A DNA stretch of 40,690 nt, taken from the NCBI RefSeq assembly GCF_018131075.1, contig NZ_JAFCLS010000061.1:1-40690 (forward strand), given 5' to 3'. The notes under the pieces were generated by a model, which ran no database searches, was not told where the DNA came from, and was given only the letters and a program-made list of their open reading frames with translations. Positions 24,238 to 32,742 of this stretch are shown in pieces; position 1 is the first letter of the stretch; each line of letters begins with the position of its first letter. Source of the DNA: Bradyrhizobium sp. JYMT SZCCT0428 (lineage in GTDB: Bacteria; Pseudomonadota; Alphaproteobacteria; Rhizobiales; Xanthobacteraceae). Made by a program: the position numbers and the translations under genes.

Positions 24238-25677
24238 CTAGCGCGCTGCAGCAAGCCGGCTGGCCGGCTTGCTGCTCGGCGGTTTCGCGGCGACGTGGCG
24301 CTTCGCCGTGCCGGACTTGGCCTGAACGACCTGTTTCTGCCGCTTCTTCACATTGGCAGCCGCTACCTTCGTTCCGCCGCGGCGGGACGCATATTCCGGG
24401 CCGTCGATCGGGCCGACATGCGGTGGATCGAAGGCGAGATACGGCCGGCCGATCCCGTACTGCTTTCCGTTCGCATCGACCCATTTCCACAGCGCTTCGG
24501 TCGAAGCCCATCGCTGCGCGCGATTGGCGCCGTTGACGCTCACGATATCGGCCGCAAGCCCGCGGCCATAGCCGCCGCGCAGGCTGCCGCCGTGAAACGA
24601 CCGGTTGGCCGCCGCCTTCAGGCCGCTTGCGATCGATTGGCGGTAGTCGTCGCGGAAGGCGCTGGTGATGCCGGGTCTCAGTCCGGCGGCCTCGGCGGCG
24701 TAAAGCGTATGAAACAGCTTCACCTTGAAGCTGCGATCCATGCCGCCGATCACGTAGTCCATCATCGGCATGCCGACTCGTTCAGCCGCCTTCGGATCCT
24801 TCCAGGTGAAATCGTTGTCGACGAGCTTGGTAAAGCTTCTGGTGACCGTCACCAGTTTGCCCTTCCTCTTGATCGTCACTTTCCTGAGCTCACGCTCCTT
24901 GGTGGTGTCCTCCTTGGGCGTCCGCTGGTAAAGCGCCCACAGAAATTGGTCGATGCAGGCTTCGGCCAGCTGGCATTCGCCGACAAGCTCGACGCGGCCG
25001 GGCGTCGTTGCGGCGGCGGCCATGCCTGCGGTTGGCGCTGGGATGGTCGGGATTTCCGGCGGCAGAATTTCCGCTGGATCGCTCAGCGCGGCCACGACGA
25101 TGGTTGGCTGCTTGTCCGGGGCGGCTGTGGCGGCGACGGCCACCTCCGGATTGGACGTGCTAGCGGCTGGCGCCTGGACGGTCGGGACTACCGGCGGCAG
25201 AATTTCCGCCGGATCGCTCAGCGCGGCCGCGACAATGGTTTGCTGTTTGTCCGGGGCGGCTGTGGCGGCGGCCGCCTCCGGATTGGCCGTGCTTGCGGTT
25301 GGCCCCTGGACGGTTGGGATTGCAGGCGGCAGAACTTCCGCCGGATCGCCCAGCGCGGCCACGACGATGGTTTGCTGCTTGTCCGGGGCAACTGGGGCGT
25401 CGATCGCCACCTCCGCCAGAAGTTCGGCGGCCTTTGCAACGTCAGCACTCTTGATGATCGGATTGCCTGTCGTAACGGCTGGATGGCCCATCGCGGAGGC
25501 CCGCGGTGCGGCTACCAAGGCGGCATTGGCGGCAAGAGATGGTGCGAGGCGGTCCACGACGCGCACCGCGTTGACCTTCTCGGTGCCAGTCAAACCGACG
25601 ACGCCAAACCACACCACAAGTCCGCTCGTGAAAACGAGCGTGGGCCACATCTCGGTGGCAAGCCGACGCGGGTTCAT
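24238..25677 (-). CDS. Membrane-anchored M15-like peptidase with repeat region
   Basis: The 479-residue protein starts at ATG 25677 (MNPRRLATEMWPTLVF), with GGAGG eight bases upstream. One transmembrane helix (about 10-30) is followed by a Pro/Ala-rich region with three copies of a 44-45 residue unit (APDKQQTIVVAAL...DPAEILPP). The C-terminal half resembles the M15/VanY-like D-Ala-D-Ala carboxypeptidase fold: GITSAFRDDYRQ, FHGGSLRGGYGRGLAADIVS and DPPHVGP, with the His and Asp expected for the zinc site, although the family's first His motif is loose. A basic tail (KKRQKQVVQAK) ends it. It probably acts on peptidoglycan in the periplasm. Confidence 0.75.
   Translation of the reverse strand: MNPRRLATEMWPTLVFTSGLVVWFGVVGLTGTEKVNAVRVVDRLAPSLAANAALVAAPRASAMGHPAVTTGNPIIKSADVAKAAELLAEVAIDAPVAPDKQQTIVVAALGDPAEVLPPAIPTVQGPTASTANPEAAAATAAPDKQQTIVAAALSDPAEILPPVVPTVQAPAASTSNPEVAVAATAAPDKQPTIVVAALSDPAEILPPEIPTIPAPTAGMAAAATTPGRVELVGECQLAEACIDQFLWALYQRTPKEDTTKERELRKVTIKRKGKLVTVTRSFTKLVDNDFTWKDPKAAERVGMPMMDYVIGGMDRSFKVKLFHTLYAAEAAGLRPGITSAFRDDYRQSIASGLKAAANRSFHGGSLRGGYGRGLAADIVSVNGANRAQRWASTEALWKWVDANGKQYGIGRPYLAFDPPHVGPIDGPEYASRRGGTKVAAANVKKRQKQVVQAKSGTAKRHVAAKPPSSKPASRLAAAR
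25051..25415. repeat. Three tandem repeats of about 133 bases inside the M15-like gene
   Basis: Copies begin at about 25051, 25186 and 25318 (periods 135 and 132), each with CGGCGGCAGAA, GGATCGCTCAGCGCGGCC and TTGTCCGGGG. All periods are multiples of three, so the frame is kept and each copy encodes a 44-45 residue Pro/Ala-rich unit. The third copy diverges after about 25400. Confidence 0.85.
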
Positions 25678-25967
25678 GATTCCAGCCTCCAAGGCTCGAG
25701 TCAGTTCACAGCTAAGCACGCGACACCGCTAATGTTTCGGCTCACAATGTGGGCGTGCAAGGGCGGAAACGGTTGTGACAGCACGGTTTCCGGGAACTGT
25801 TGCCGGAGTGCAACGCGCCGGCCGACCCTGGTTCGGGCGTGCTTCGCTGCGCAATTTGACTGAAATTGCTGATACCGGTGGACATCACCGCCGGCCGCGA
25901 CCATATCGCTGACACCAAGTGCGGATCGGCAACAGATTGCCGAACCGCCGGCAGGGAGGAAATAAGT

Positions 25968-27104
25968 ATGAGTGACGGCAAGACCGGGCTGCAACTGCGT
26001 TCGCTATTGAAGAAGAGCGGCGAACTCGAGCTATCGCTGGCCAGCGTCCCGACTCCAGAACCGGCCGACGATGAAGTCGTGGTTCGCGTCGAGGCCTCGC
26101 CGATCAATCCGTCCGACCTCGGGCTTCTGATCGGCCCCGCCGACATGTCGACGGCCAAGGTCTCGGGCACCAAGGACCAGCCCGTGGTCACCGCAAAAAT
26201 GCCGGAAGCCGTGATGCGGATGATGGGCGCGCGGCTCGATCAGTCGCTGCCGGTCGGCAATGAGGGCGCCGGCACCGTGATCCGGAGCGGATCATCCGAT
26301 GCCGCCAAGGCGCTGCTGGGCAAGACGGTCTCGATCATCGGCGGCGCGATGTATTCGCAATTCCGCACCATGAAGGTGAGGGACGTGATGGAGCTGCCCA
26401 CCGGCACCACCGCTGCCGACGGCGCGTCCTGGTTCGTCAATCCGCTGACCGCGCTCGGCATGACCGAGACCATGCGGCGTGAAAATCACAAGGCGCTGGT
26501 GCATACCGCAGCCGCCTCAAACCTCGGCCAGATGCTCAACAAGATCTGCATCAAGGACGGCATCGGCCTCGTCAACATCGTGCGCAGCAAGGAGCAGGCC
26601 GCCATCCTGCACAAGATCGGCGCCAAATATGTCGTCGATTCCACCGCCGACGGCTTCATGGACGATCTCACCAACGCGTTGGTGGAAACCGGCGCCACGA
26701 TCGCGTTCGACGCGATCGGCGGCGGCAAGCTTGCGGGCCAGATCCTCACTTGCATGGAGGCCGCGGCCAACAAGACCGCCAAGGAATACAGCCGCTACGG
26801 CTCGAATGTGTTTAAGCAGGTCTATATCTACGGCAGCCTCAACACCGCTCCGACTGAGTTGAGCCGCGCGTTCGGCTTGACCTGGGCGGTCGGCGGCTGG
26901 CTGCTCACACCGTTCCTGCAGAAGATCGGCCCGGCCGACATCGGCAAATTGCGCCAGCGCGTCGCCTCCGAACTCAAGACCACGTTCGCGAGCCACTACA
27001 CCAAGGTGGTGTCGCTGCAGGAGACGCTCGATCTCGCCAATATCGACGTCTACAACAAGCGCGCCACCGGCGAGAAATTCCTGATCAATCCGAGCAAGGC
27101 TTGA
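25968..27104 (+). CDS. MDR family zinc-less alcohol dehydrogenase/quinone oxidoreductase
   Basis: The 378-residue enzyme has the medium-chain dehydrogenase fold: an N-terminal GroES-like part with VVRVEASPINPSDLGL and VGNEGAGTV, and a C-terminal NAD(P) part with ALVHTAAASNLGQML and an aligned AKYVVDS. The zinc-binding Cys residues are absent, as in quinone oxidoreductase-like members. The true substrate is unknown. AGGGAGGA at 25953-25960 fits ATG 25968; a longer in-frame reading from 25866 is unsupported. A good intrinsic terminator follows at 27127, so it is probably a single-gene unit. Confidence 0.9.
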   Translation: MSDGKTGLQLRSLLKKSGELELSLASVPTPEPADDEVVVRVEASPINPSDLGLLIGPADMSTAKVSGTKDQPVVTAKMPEAVMRMMGARLDQSLPVGNEGAGTVIRSGSSDAAKALLGKTVSIIGGAMYSQFRTMKVRDVMELPTGTTAADGASWFVNPLTALGMTETMRRENHKALVHTAAASNLGQMLNKICIKDGIGLVNIVRSKEQAAILHKIGAKYVVDSTADGFMDDLTNALVETGATIAFDAIGGGKLAGQILTCMEAAANKTAKEYSRYGSNVFKQVYIYGSLNTAPTELSRAFGLTWAVGGWLLTPFLQKIGPADIGKLRQRVASELKTTFASHYTKVVSLQETLDLANIDVYNKRATGEKFLINPSKA

Positions 27105-27126
27105 TTAAGGGTCCCGCCAGCACAGA

Positions 27127-27160
27127 CAGGCCGTCCGCACGGGCGGCCTGTTTTGCTTTT
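27127..27160 (+). terminator. Intrinsic terminator after the MDR oxidoreductase gene
   Basis: CAGGCCG (27127-27133) pairs with CGGCCTG (27144-27150), the stem extended by the CCG/CGG inside, and is followed directly by TTTTGCTTTT. This is a classic intrinsic terminator 22 bases after the stop at 27104. Confidence 0.88.
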
Positions 27161-27193
27161 GCCCTCAATTACGCAAACGCTGCGTTTCCAAAA

Positions 27194-27217
27194 TTGCACA
27201 TTTCATGCACTTGCATG
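27194..27217. promoter_or_regulatory. TGCA-rich palindrome upstream of the FMN reductase
   Basis: CATGCA and TGCATG pair perfectly around CT at 27204-27217, and TTGCACATTT precedes them, so TGCAC recurs at 11-base spacing (27195 and 27206). It lies about 58 bases before the reductase ATG, a suitable place for an operator. The binder is unknown. Confidence 0.35.
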
Positions 27218-27274
27218 GTTCCGCCGATCTGGCGTAAGTGAGCGCAGGCGCTTCAGCTTCAAAAGGGAATTCCA

Positions 27275-27826
27275 ATGGCTCACACCATCGTCACCATCGT
27301 CGGCTCGCTCCGCAAGGAGAGCTTTTCTCTCAAGATCGCCAATGCCCTGGCCAAGCTCGCGCCGGCCTCGCTGAAGCTCGACGTCACGACGCTGGAGGGG
27401 ATTTCCTTCTTCAACCAGGATCTGGAAGCCGCCCCGCCGGCCGACTGGCTCGCGTTCCGCGAAAAGCTGCAGAAGTCGAACGGCGTGCTGTTCGTGACGC
27501 CGGAATATAACCGCTCGATCCCGGGCGTCCTGAAGAACGCCATCGACGTCGGCTCGCGCCCCTATGGCAAGAGCTCGTTCCTCGGCAAGCCGGTCGGCAT
27601 CGTCAGCAACTCCCCGGGAGCGCTCGGCGGCGTCAGCGCGGCCAAGCATCTGCAGAACATCCTGCCGGGTATCTCCGGTCCGATTCTGGGCCAGCCCGAG
27701 ATCTACCTGAACGGCGTCGGCGATGCCTTCGACGACAAGGGCGCCCTCACCAAGGAAACGCTGCAGAAGACGCTGCAGCAGTATATCGATGCATTCGCGG
27801 CCTTTATCGAGAAGCAGAACCGGTAA
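27275..27826 (+). CDS. NADPH-dependent FMN reductase (ChrR-like)
   Basis: The 183-residue flavodoxin-like enzyme has the FMN-phosphate loop GSLRKESFSLKIANAL and the family signature PEYNRSIPGVLKNAIDVGSRP, followed by KPVGIVSNSPGALGG. Related enzymes reduce quinones, chromate, azo dyes or free flavin with NAD(P)H; the physiological acceptor is not shown. AAGGGAATTCC before ATG 27275 is the ribosome site. It has its own leader after the MDR terminator and a palindrome at 27194-27217. Confidence 0.93.
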   Translation: MAHTIVTIVGSLRKESFSLKIANALAKLAPASLKLDVTTLEGISFFNQDLEAAPPADWLAFREKLQKSNGVLFVTPEYNRSIPGVLKNAIDVGSRPYGKSSFLGKPVGIVSNSPGALGGVSAAKHLQNILPGISGPILGQPEIYLNGVGDAFDDKGALTKETLQKTLQQYIDAFAAFIEKQNR

Positions 27827-27840
27827 GCCGCACTCTCAGC

Positions 27841-27944
27841 GTCATTGCGAGCTAACGGGTCGCGCGAACGCGCGCCCGATGACAGGCTCCGCGAAGCAAT
27901 CCATCTGTGCGCGCCATGGATTGCTTCGTTGCGCTCGCAATGAC
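27841..27944. repeat. REP-like palindromic element, GTCATTGCGAGC family, copy 1
   Basis: Outer arms GTCATTGCGAGC (27841-27852) and GCTCGCAATGAC (27933-27944) are perfect complements. Inner arms CGAAGCAATCCAT (27892-27904) and ATGGATTGCTTCG (27916-27928) also pair perfectly. Between the outer and inner left arms lies an extra stretch with its own GGGTCGCGCG/CGCGCGCCC palindrome, absent from the copy at 32743. It follows the FMN reductase stop by 14 bases. Confidence 0.8.
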
Positions 27945-28014
27945 GGGGGTGCCATTTGTGCACCGTGTCCGTCATCTTAGGCTTCCATTAACCTGACCGT
28001 CGCATCTTGGCGTC

Positions 28015-28332
28015 ATGGTCTCCCGCACCCGACTGAAATCGATATTGACCGGGCTCGCCCTCTACACGATGGCGGCGCTGATGGTCGGCTATTTCGGCGT
28101 CAATGCCTATACCGGCAAATACGGGCTCAACGCGCGGCAGGAGCTCGATCAGGAGATCATCGCGCTGACGTCCGAATTGGCGCGGCTGAAGCGGGAACGG
28201 GCCCAGGGCGAACAGCGCGTTTCGCTGCTCCGCTCAGACCGGGTCGACCCCGACATGCTGGACGAGCGCGCACGCTTCCAGCTCGACTACGCCAACCCGC
28301 GCGACCTGATCAAGGTCCTCAAGCCGAACTGA
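28015..28332 (+). CDS. ftsB: Septum formation initiator FtsB
   Basis: FtsB/DivIC-type proteins link the early and late cell-division complexes with FtsL and FtsQ. The 105-residue chain has a short cytoplasmic start, a transmembrane helix at about 12-32, and a coiled coil (about 40-72) rich in Leu heptads (EIIALTSELARLKRERA). The conserved end RSDRVDPDMLDERARFQL follows. Its position between eno and pdhA is the usual one in alphaproteobacteria. Confidence 0.93.
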   Translation: MVSRTRLKSILTGLALYTMAALMVGYFGVNAYTGKYGLNARQELDQEIIALTSELARLKRERAQGEQRVSLLRSDRVDPDMLDERARFQLDYANPRDLIKVLKPN

Positions 28333-28546
28333 CTTCAGGCTACGTGCCGCTCGCGCGCCCCGACTGTTACGCCGGGATGACGGCCGACCGGATTCCGCAA
28401 ATTTCAAAATCTCGCGATATCGATTACAAAAATGTCGCGCCGCGTTGCACTGCGGCATAGCAATATTTTCCCGAGCGCACGCAATCCTTTCACGGCGGTT
28501 TGAGTTGGGTTAGAGAGGCTGATCTTCTCTCGCATCCGGAAATGCC

Positions 28547-29593
28547 ATGGCCGTACCCAAGAAAAGCGTCACGAAGGAATCAGGGCAGGAAAATGGGCAG
28601 GAAAAAGGGAGCGCGAAGGGCTTCAGCGCCCCACCGGAATTCACCAAGGCACAGGAACTGGCAGCCCTTCGGGACATGCTGCTGATCCGCCGTTTCGAGG
28701 AAAAGGCCGGCCAGCTTTACGGCATGGGCGCGATCGGCGGCTTCTGCCATCTCTATATCGGGCAGGAAGCCATCGTCGTCGGCATGCAGATGGCCCTGAA
28801 AAAGGGCGATCAGGTCATAACCGGGTACCGCGACCACGGGCATATGCTGGCCTGCGGTATGGAAGCCAAGGGCGTGATGGCCGAATTGACCGGACGCCAG
28901 GGCGGCTATTCCAAGGGCAAGGGCGGCTCCATGCACATGTTCAGCAAGGAGCAGAATTTCTACGGCGGCCACGGCATCGTCGGCGCCCAGGTTTCGCTCG
29001 GGACAGGGCTCGCCTTCGCCAATCGCTACCGCGGCAATGATTTCGTCAGCCTGGCTTATTTCGGCGACGGCGCCTCCAACCAGGGGCAGGTCTATGAGAG
29101 CTTCAACATGGCGGAGCTCTGGAAGCTGCCGGTGATCTACATCATCGAGAACAACCGCTACGCCATGGGCACGTCGGTGACGCGCTCGTCCGCCCAGACC
29201 GATTTCTCCAAGCGCGGCATTTCCTTCAACATCCCCGGCGAGCAGGTTGATGGCATGGACGTGCGTGCGGTGAAGGCCGCCGGCGACAAGGCGGTGGCCC
29301 ATTGCCGCGCCGGCAAGGGGCCGTTCATCCTGGAAATGCAGACCTATCGCTACCGCGGCCATTCGATGTCGGATCCGGCGAAGTACCGGACCCGCGAGGA
29401 GGTCGAAAAGGTCCGCCACGACCAGGATCCGATCGAGCAGGTGCGCAACCGCCTGCTGGCGGCCAAGGTCACCGAGCAGGAATTGAAGGCCATCGACGCC
29501 GAGGTGCGCGAGATCGTCAACGAGTCGGCGGATTTCGCCCAGCACGATCCCGAGCCCGATGCGTCCGAGCTCTGGACCGACGTCTATCGTTGA
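28547..29593 (+). CDS. pdhA: Pyruvate dehydrogenase E1 alpha subunit
   Basis: With PdhB it forms the E1 enzyme that decarboxylates pyruvate using thiamine diphosphate. The 348-residue chain has ELAALRDMLLIRRFEEKAGQLYG, the thiamine-binding GDGASNQGQVYESFNMAELW ending in NN, and the loop RYRGHSMSDPAKYRT. The first 25 residues are Lys/Gln/Gly-rich and variable. ATG 28547 follows a GGA six bases upstream; another ATG at 28542 is out of frame. It is followed 57 bases later by pdhB. Confidence 0.97.
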   Translation: MAVPKKSVTKESGQENGQEKGSAKGFSAPPEFTKAQELAALRDMLLIRRFEEKAGQLYGMGAIGGFCHLYIGQEAIVVGMQMALKKGDQVITGYRDHGHMLACGMEAKGVMAELTGRQGGYSKGKGGSMHMFSKEQNFYGGHGIVGAQVSLGTGLAFANRYRGNDFVSLAYFGDGASNQGQVYESFNMAELWKLPVIYIIENNRYAMGTSVTRSSAQTDFSKRGISFNIPGEQVDGMDVRAVKAAGDKAVAHCRAGKGPFILEMQTYRYRGHSMSDPAKYRTREEVEKVRHDQDPIEQVRNRLLAAKVTEQELKAIDAEVREIVNESADFAQHDPEPDASELWTDVYR

Positions 29594-29650
29594 TACGCGT
29601 CCAACAAAGTAGCGCAGAACAAAACTAAAGAGTGATCCCCGGGAGCTGAT

Positions 29651-31054
29651 ATGCCCATTCAAGTATTGATGCCTGCGCTTTCGCCAACCATGGAGAAGGG
29701 CAACCTTGCCAAATGGCTGAAGAAGGAAGGCGAGACGATCAAGTCGGGCGATGTCATCGCCGAGATCGAAACCGACAAGGCGACGATGGAAGTCGAGGCG
29801 ACCGATGAGGGTACGCTCGGCAAGATATTGATCCCGGAAGGCACCAACGACGTCGCGGTCAACACGCCGATCGCGACCATTTTGGCTGACGGCGAGAGCG
29901 CCGCCGATCTCGGCAAGGCCGCGGCACCGGCTCCTGCGCCCAGTGTCGCGAAGGAAGTCGAGGAGTCCCGTGCGCCGGTCGGCGAAGGCAAGCCGATGAT
30001 ATCGGCGCCGAAGGCGACCGCGGCGCCCGCTGCGGTGGCCGAGCCCGATCCGGAAGTGCCTGAGGGCACCGAGATGATTTCCCAGACCATCCGCGAAGCG
30101 CTGCGCGACGCCATGGCCGAAGAGATGCGGCGCGACCCCGACGTGTTCATCATGGGCGAAGAGGTCGCCGAATATCAGGGCGCCTACAAGGTAACGCAGG
30201 GGTTGCTCCAGGAATTCGGCGCCAAGCGCGTGATCGATACGCCGATCACCGAGCATGGATTTGCCGGCGTCGGCGTTGGCGCGGCGATGTCCGGCCTGAA
30301 ACCGATCGTCGAATTCATGACGTTCAATTTCGCGATGCAGGCGATCGACCAGATCATCAATTCGGCGGCCAAGACGCTGTACATGTCCGGCGGCCAGATG
30401 GGCTGTTCGATCGTGTTCCGTGGCCCCAACGGCGCGGCGTCCCGCGTCGCCGCCCAGCACAGCCAGGATTATTCAGCCTGGTACTCGCAGATTCCGGGAT
30501 TGAAAGTGGTCGCGCCGTTCTCGGCCGCTGACTACAAGGGCTTGCTGAAAGCCGCGATCCGCGATCCCAACCCGGTGATCTTCCTCGAAAACGAGATGCT
30601 GTACGGCCACACCGGCGAGGTCCCGAAACTCGACGACTACGTGATCCCGATCGGCAAGGCGCGCATCGTCCGCTCCGGCGGCCACGTCACGCTGATCTCC
30701 TGGTCGAACGGCATGAGCTACGCGCTCAAGGCCGCCGACGAGTTGGCAAAAGAAGGCATCGAGGCCGAGGTGATCGACCTGCGCACGCTGCGCCCGATGG
30801 ACACCGACACCATCATCGCCTCGGTCAAGAAGACCGGCCGCGCGGTGACGGTGGAGGAGGGCTGGCAGCAGAGCGGCGTCGGCGCCGAGATCGCCGCCCG
30901 CATCATGGAGCACGCCTTCGACTATCTGGATGCGCCGGTGGCGCGGGTGTCGGGCAAGGACGTGCCGATGCCCTATGCGGCGAATTTGGAAAAGCTCGCA
31001 TTGCCCAACGTCGCCGAGGTGGTCGCCGCCGCCAAAGCCGTTTCATACCGGTAA
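29651..31054 (+). CDS. pdhB: Pyruvate dehydrogenase E1 beta with N-terminal lipoyl domain
   Basis: The 467-residue protein begins with a full lipoyl domain (residues 1-78; the lipoyl Lys in ETDKATMEVEA) and a Pro/Ala linker (about 95-135), then the E1-beta fold (about 140-467) with FIMGEEVAEYQGAYKVTQGL and FITEHGFAG-like segments. Carrying a lipoyl domain on E1-beta is typical of alphaproteobacteria. Its lipoyl domain is very close to that of pdhC at 31369, in DNA as well as protein. GGGAG before ATG 29651 is the ribosome site. Confidence 0.97.
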   Translation: MPIQVLMPALSPTMEKGNLAKWLKKEGETIKSGDVIAEIETDKATMEVEATDEGTLGKILIPEGTNDVAVNTPIATILADGESAADLGKAAAPAPAPSVAKEVEESRAPVGEGKPMISAPKATAAPAAVAEPDPEVPEGTEMISQTIREALRDAMAEEMRRDPDVFIMGEEVAEYQGAYKVTQGLLQEFGAKRVIDTPITEHGFAGVGVGAAMSGLKPIVEFMTFNFAMQAIDQIINSAAKTLYMSGGQMGCSIVFRGPNGAASRVAAQHSQDYSAWYSQIPGLKVVAPFSAADYKGLLKAAIRDPNPVIFLENEMLYGHTGEVPKLDDYVIPIGKARIVRSGGHVTLISWSNGMSYALKAADELAKEGIEAEVIDLRTLRPMDTDTIIASVKKTGRAVTVEEGWQQSGVGAEIAARIMEHAFDYLDAPVARVSGKDVPMPYAANLEKLALPNVAEVVAAAKAVSYR

Positions 31055-31060
31055 GGTCCG

Positions 31061-31366
31061 ATGGCCGGTCCCAAGGAGCAACCCTTACCGCCCGACGTCA
31101 TCGGTCGTGACGACGCGATCGAGGTGCTGCGCGCCTTCGTGGTCGATGGCGGGCTCTCGATCGCGTTCCAGCGGGCGTTCGAGGAGCCGGATATGTGGGG
31201 CCTGCTGCTGGTCGATATCGCGCGCCATGCGGCGAGGGCCTATGCGCGCGAAAGCGGCCACACCGAGGACGAGGCGCTGGCGCGTATCGTCGAAATGTTC
31301 GAAGCCGAAATAAATCGGCCGACTGACGTGGGTAACACCACGCTGCGGTCGCAACAGGGTCACTGA
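31061..31366 (+). CDS. DUF5076 protein in the pyruvate dehydrogenase operon
   Basis: The 101-residue protein matches my recollection of the DUF5076 family: VIGRDDAIEVLRAFVVDGGLSIAFQRAFEEPDMWGLLLVDIARHAARAY in spirit, with a helical middle and a conserved Trp. It has no signal or membrane segment and no known function. It lies 6 bases after pdhB and 2 bases before pdhC, so it is translated together with the complex. A helper or regulator of the dehydrogenase is a fair guess, not shown. Confidence 0.85.
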   Translation: MAGPKEQPLPPDVIGRDDAIEVLRAFVVDGGLSIAFQRAFEEPDMWGLLLVDIARHAARAYARESGHTEDEALARIVEMFEAEINRPTDVGNTTLRSQQGH

Positions 31367-31368
31367 CA

Positions 31369-32739
31369 ATGCCGATCAACATTTTGATGCCCGCGCTGTC
31401 GCCGACGATGGAAAAGGGCAACCTTGCCAAGTGGCTCAAGAAAGAGGGCGACAAGGTCAAGTCCGGCGACGTGATCGCCGAGATCGAGACCGACAAGGCG
31501 ACGATGGAAGTCGAAGCCGTCGACGAGGGCACGATCGCCAGGATCCTGGTGCCTGAAGGCACGCAGGACGTTCCCGTCAACGACATCATCGCGGTCCTGG
31601 CCGGCGATGGCGAGGACGTGAAGGCGGCCGGAGCCGCGACTGCGCCAGCCGCTAAAGCGGCTCCTGCACCGGCTGCAGCTCCTGCCGCAGCCGCACCGGC
31701 GCCTGCCGCCGCGCCCGCGCCAAAGCCCGCAGCAACCGGGCCGACGCAGGCTGCCGCACCGCAGGCGGCGGCTTCCGCCCCGCAAGCCGCAACTCCTCAA
31801 GCCAATGGCCACGCCCGCGTGTTCTCTTCGCCGCTTGCCCGGCGCCTCGCAAAAGAAGCAGGCATCGAACTCGGGCGTATCAACGGTTCGGGTCCGCACG
31901 GCCGCATCGTCGCGCGCGACGTCGTGGACGCCAAATCCGGTAAGGGCCTCAAGGCGCCAGCCGCGGCCCCCGCCGCCGGACCCTCGGTCGCGCCGTCGAT
32001 GTCGGACAAGCAGATCCTCGCGCTGTTCGAGGAGGGCTCCTACGAAGTCGTGCCGCATGACGGCATGCGCCGCACCATTGCGCAGCGCCTGACGGCGTCA
32101 GTGCAGACCGTGCCGCATTTCTACCTGACGATGGACTGCGACATCGGAAAACTGCTCGCCGCGCGCGAGGAGATCAATGCCGCCGCGCCGAAGGACAAAG
32201 AGAAGAAGCCGCTCTACAAGCTCTCGGTCAACGACTTCGTCATCAAGGCGATGGCGATCGCGCTGCAGCGGATTCCGAATTGCAACGTGAGCTGGACCGA
32301 AAGCGGCATGCTCAAGCACAAACATTCCGACATCGGCGTTGCCGTGGCGATGCCGGGCGGCCTGATCACGCCGATCATCCGCAAGGCCGAAACCAAGTCG
32401 CTCTCTACCATCTCTGCCGAGATGAAGGATTTCGCCGCGCGCGCCCGCTCGCGCAAGCTGAAGCCCGACGAATACCAGGGCGGCACCACGGCGGTGTCCA
32501 ACCTCGGCATGTTCGGCATCAAGGATTTCACCGCCGTGATCAACCCGCCGCACGCGACCATCCTCGCGGTCGGCACCAGCGAGGAGCGCGCGGTGGTGCG
32601 GGCCGGCAAGATCGAGGCCGCCCACATCATGAGCGTGACGCTGTCCTGCGATCACCGCGCGGTCGACGGCGCGCTCGGCGCCGAACTGATCGGCGCCTTC
32701 AAGATGCTGATCGAAAATCCTGTGATGATGATGGTGTGA
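31369..32739 (+). CDS. pdhC: Pyruvate dehydrogenase E2 (dihydrolipoamide acetyltransferase)
   Basis: E2 is the core that moves the acetyl group from E1 to CoA. The 456 residues are: one lipoyl domain (1-78, ETDKATMEVEAVDEG), an Ala/Pro-rich linker (about 84-145), the E3-binding domain (about 147-182, SSPLARRLAKEAGIELGRI), a second linker, and the catalytic domain (about 225-456) with SCDHRAVDG holding the catalytic His and Asp. Many alphaproteobacterial E2s have a single lipoyl domain like this. A REP-like element separates it from lpd. Confidence 0.97.
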   Translation: MPINILMPALSPTMEKGNLAKWLKKEGDKVKSGDVIAEIETDKATMEVEAVDEGTIARILVPEGTQDVPVNDIIAVLAGDGEDVKAAGAATAPAAKAAPAPAAAPAAAAPAPAAAPAPKPAATGPTQAAAPQAAASAPQAATPQANGHARVFSSPLARRLAKEAGIELGRINGSGPHGRIVARDVVDAKSGKGLKAPAAAPAAGPSVAPSMSDKQILALFEEGSYEVVPHDGMRRTIAQRLTASVQTVPHFYLTMDCDIGKLLAAREEINAAAPKDKEKKPLYKLSVNDFVIKAMAIALQRIPNCNVSWTESGMLKHKHSDIGVAVAMPGGLITPIIRKAETKSLSTISAEMKDFAARARSRKLKPDEYQGGTTAVSNLGMFGIKDFTAVINPPHATILAVGTSEERAVVRAGKIEAAHIMSVTLSCDHRAVDGALGAELIGAFKMLIENPVMMMV

Positions 32740-32742
32740 ACC

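Noticed and set aside
23677..25863. 728-residue plus-strand frame spanning eno and the M15-like gene
   Set aside because: It crosses two convergent real genes out of frame with eno. It is a GC-skew artefact.
28580..30460. 626-residue minus-strand frame over pdhA/pdhB
   Set aside because: It is antisense to two unmistakable pyruvate dehydrogenase genes.
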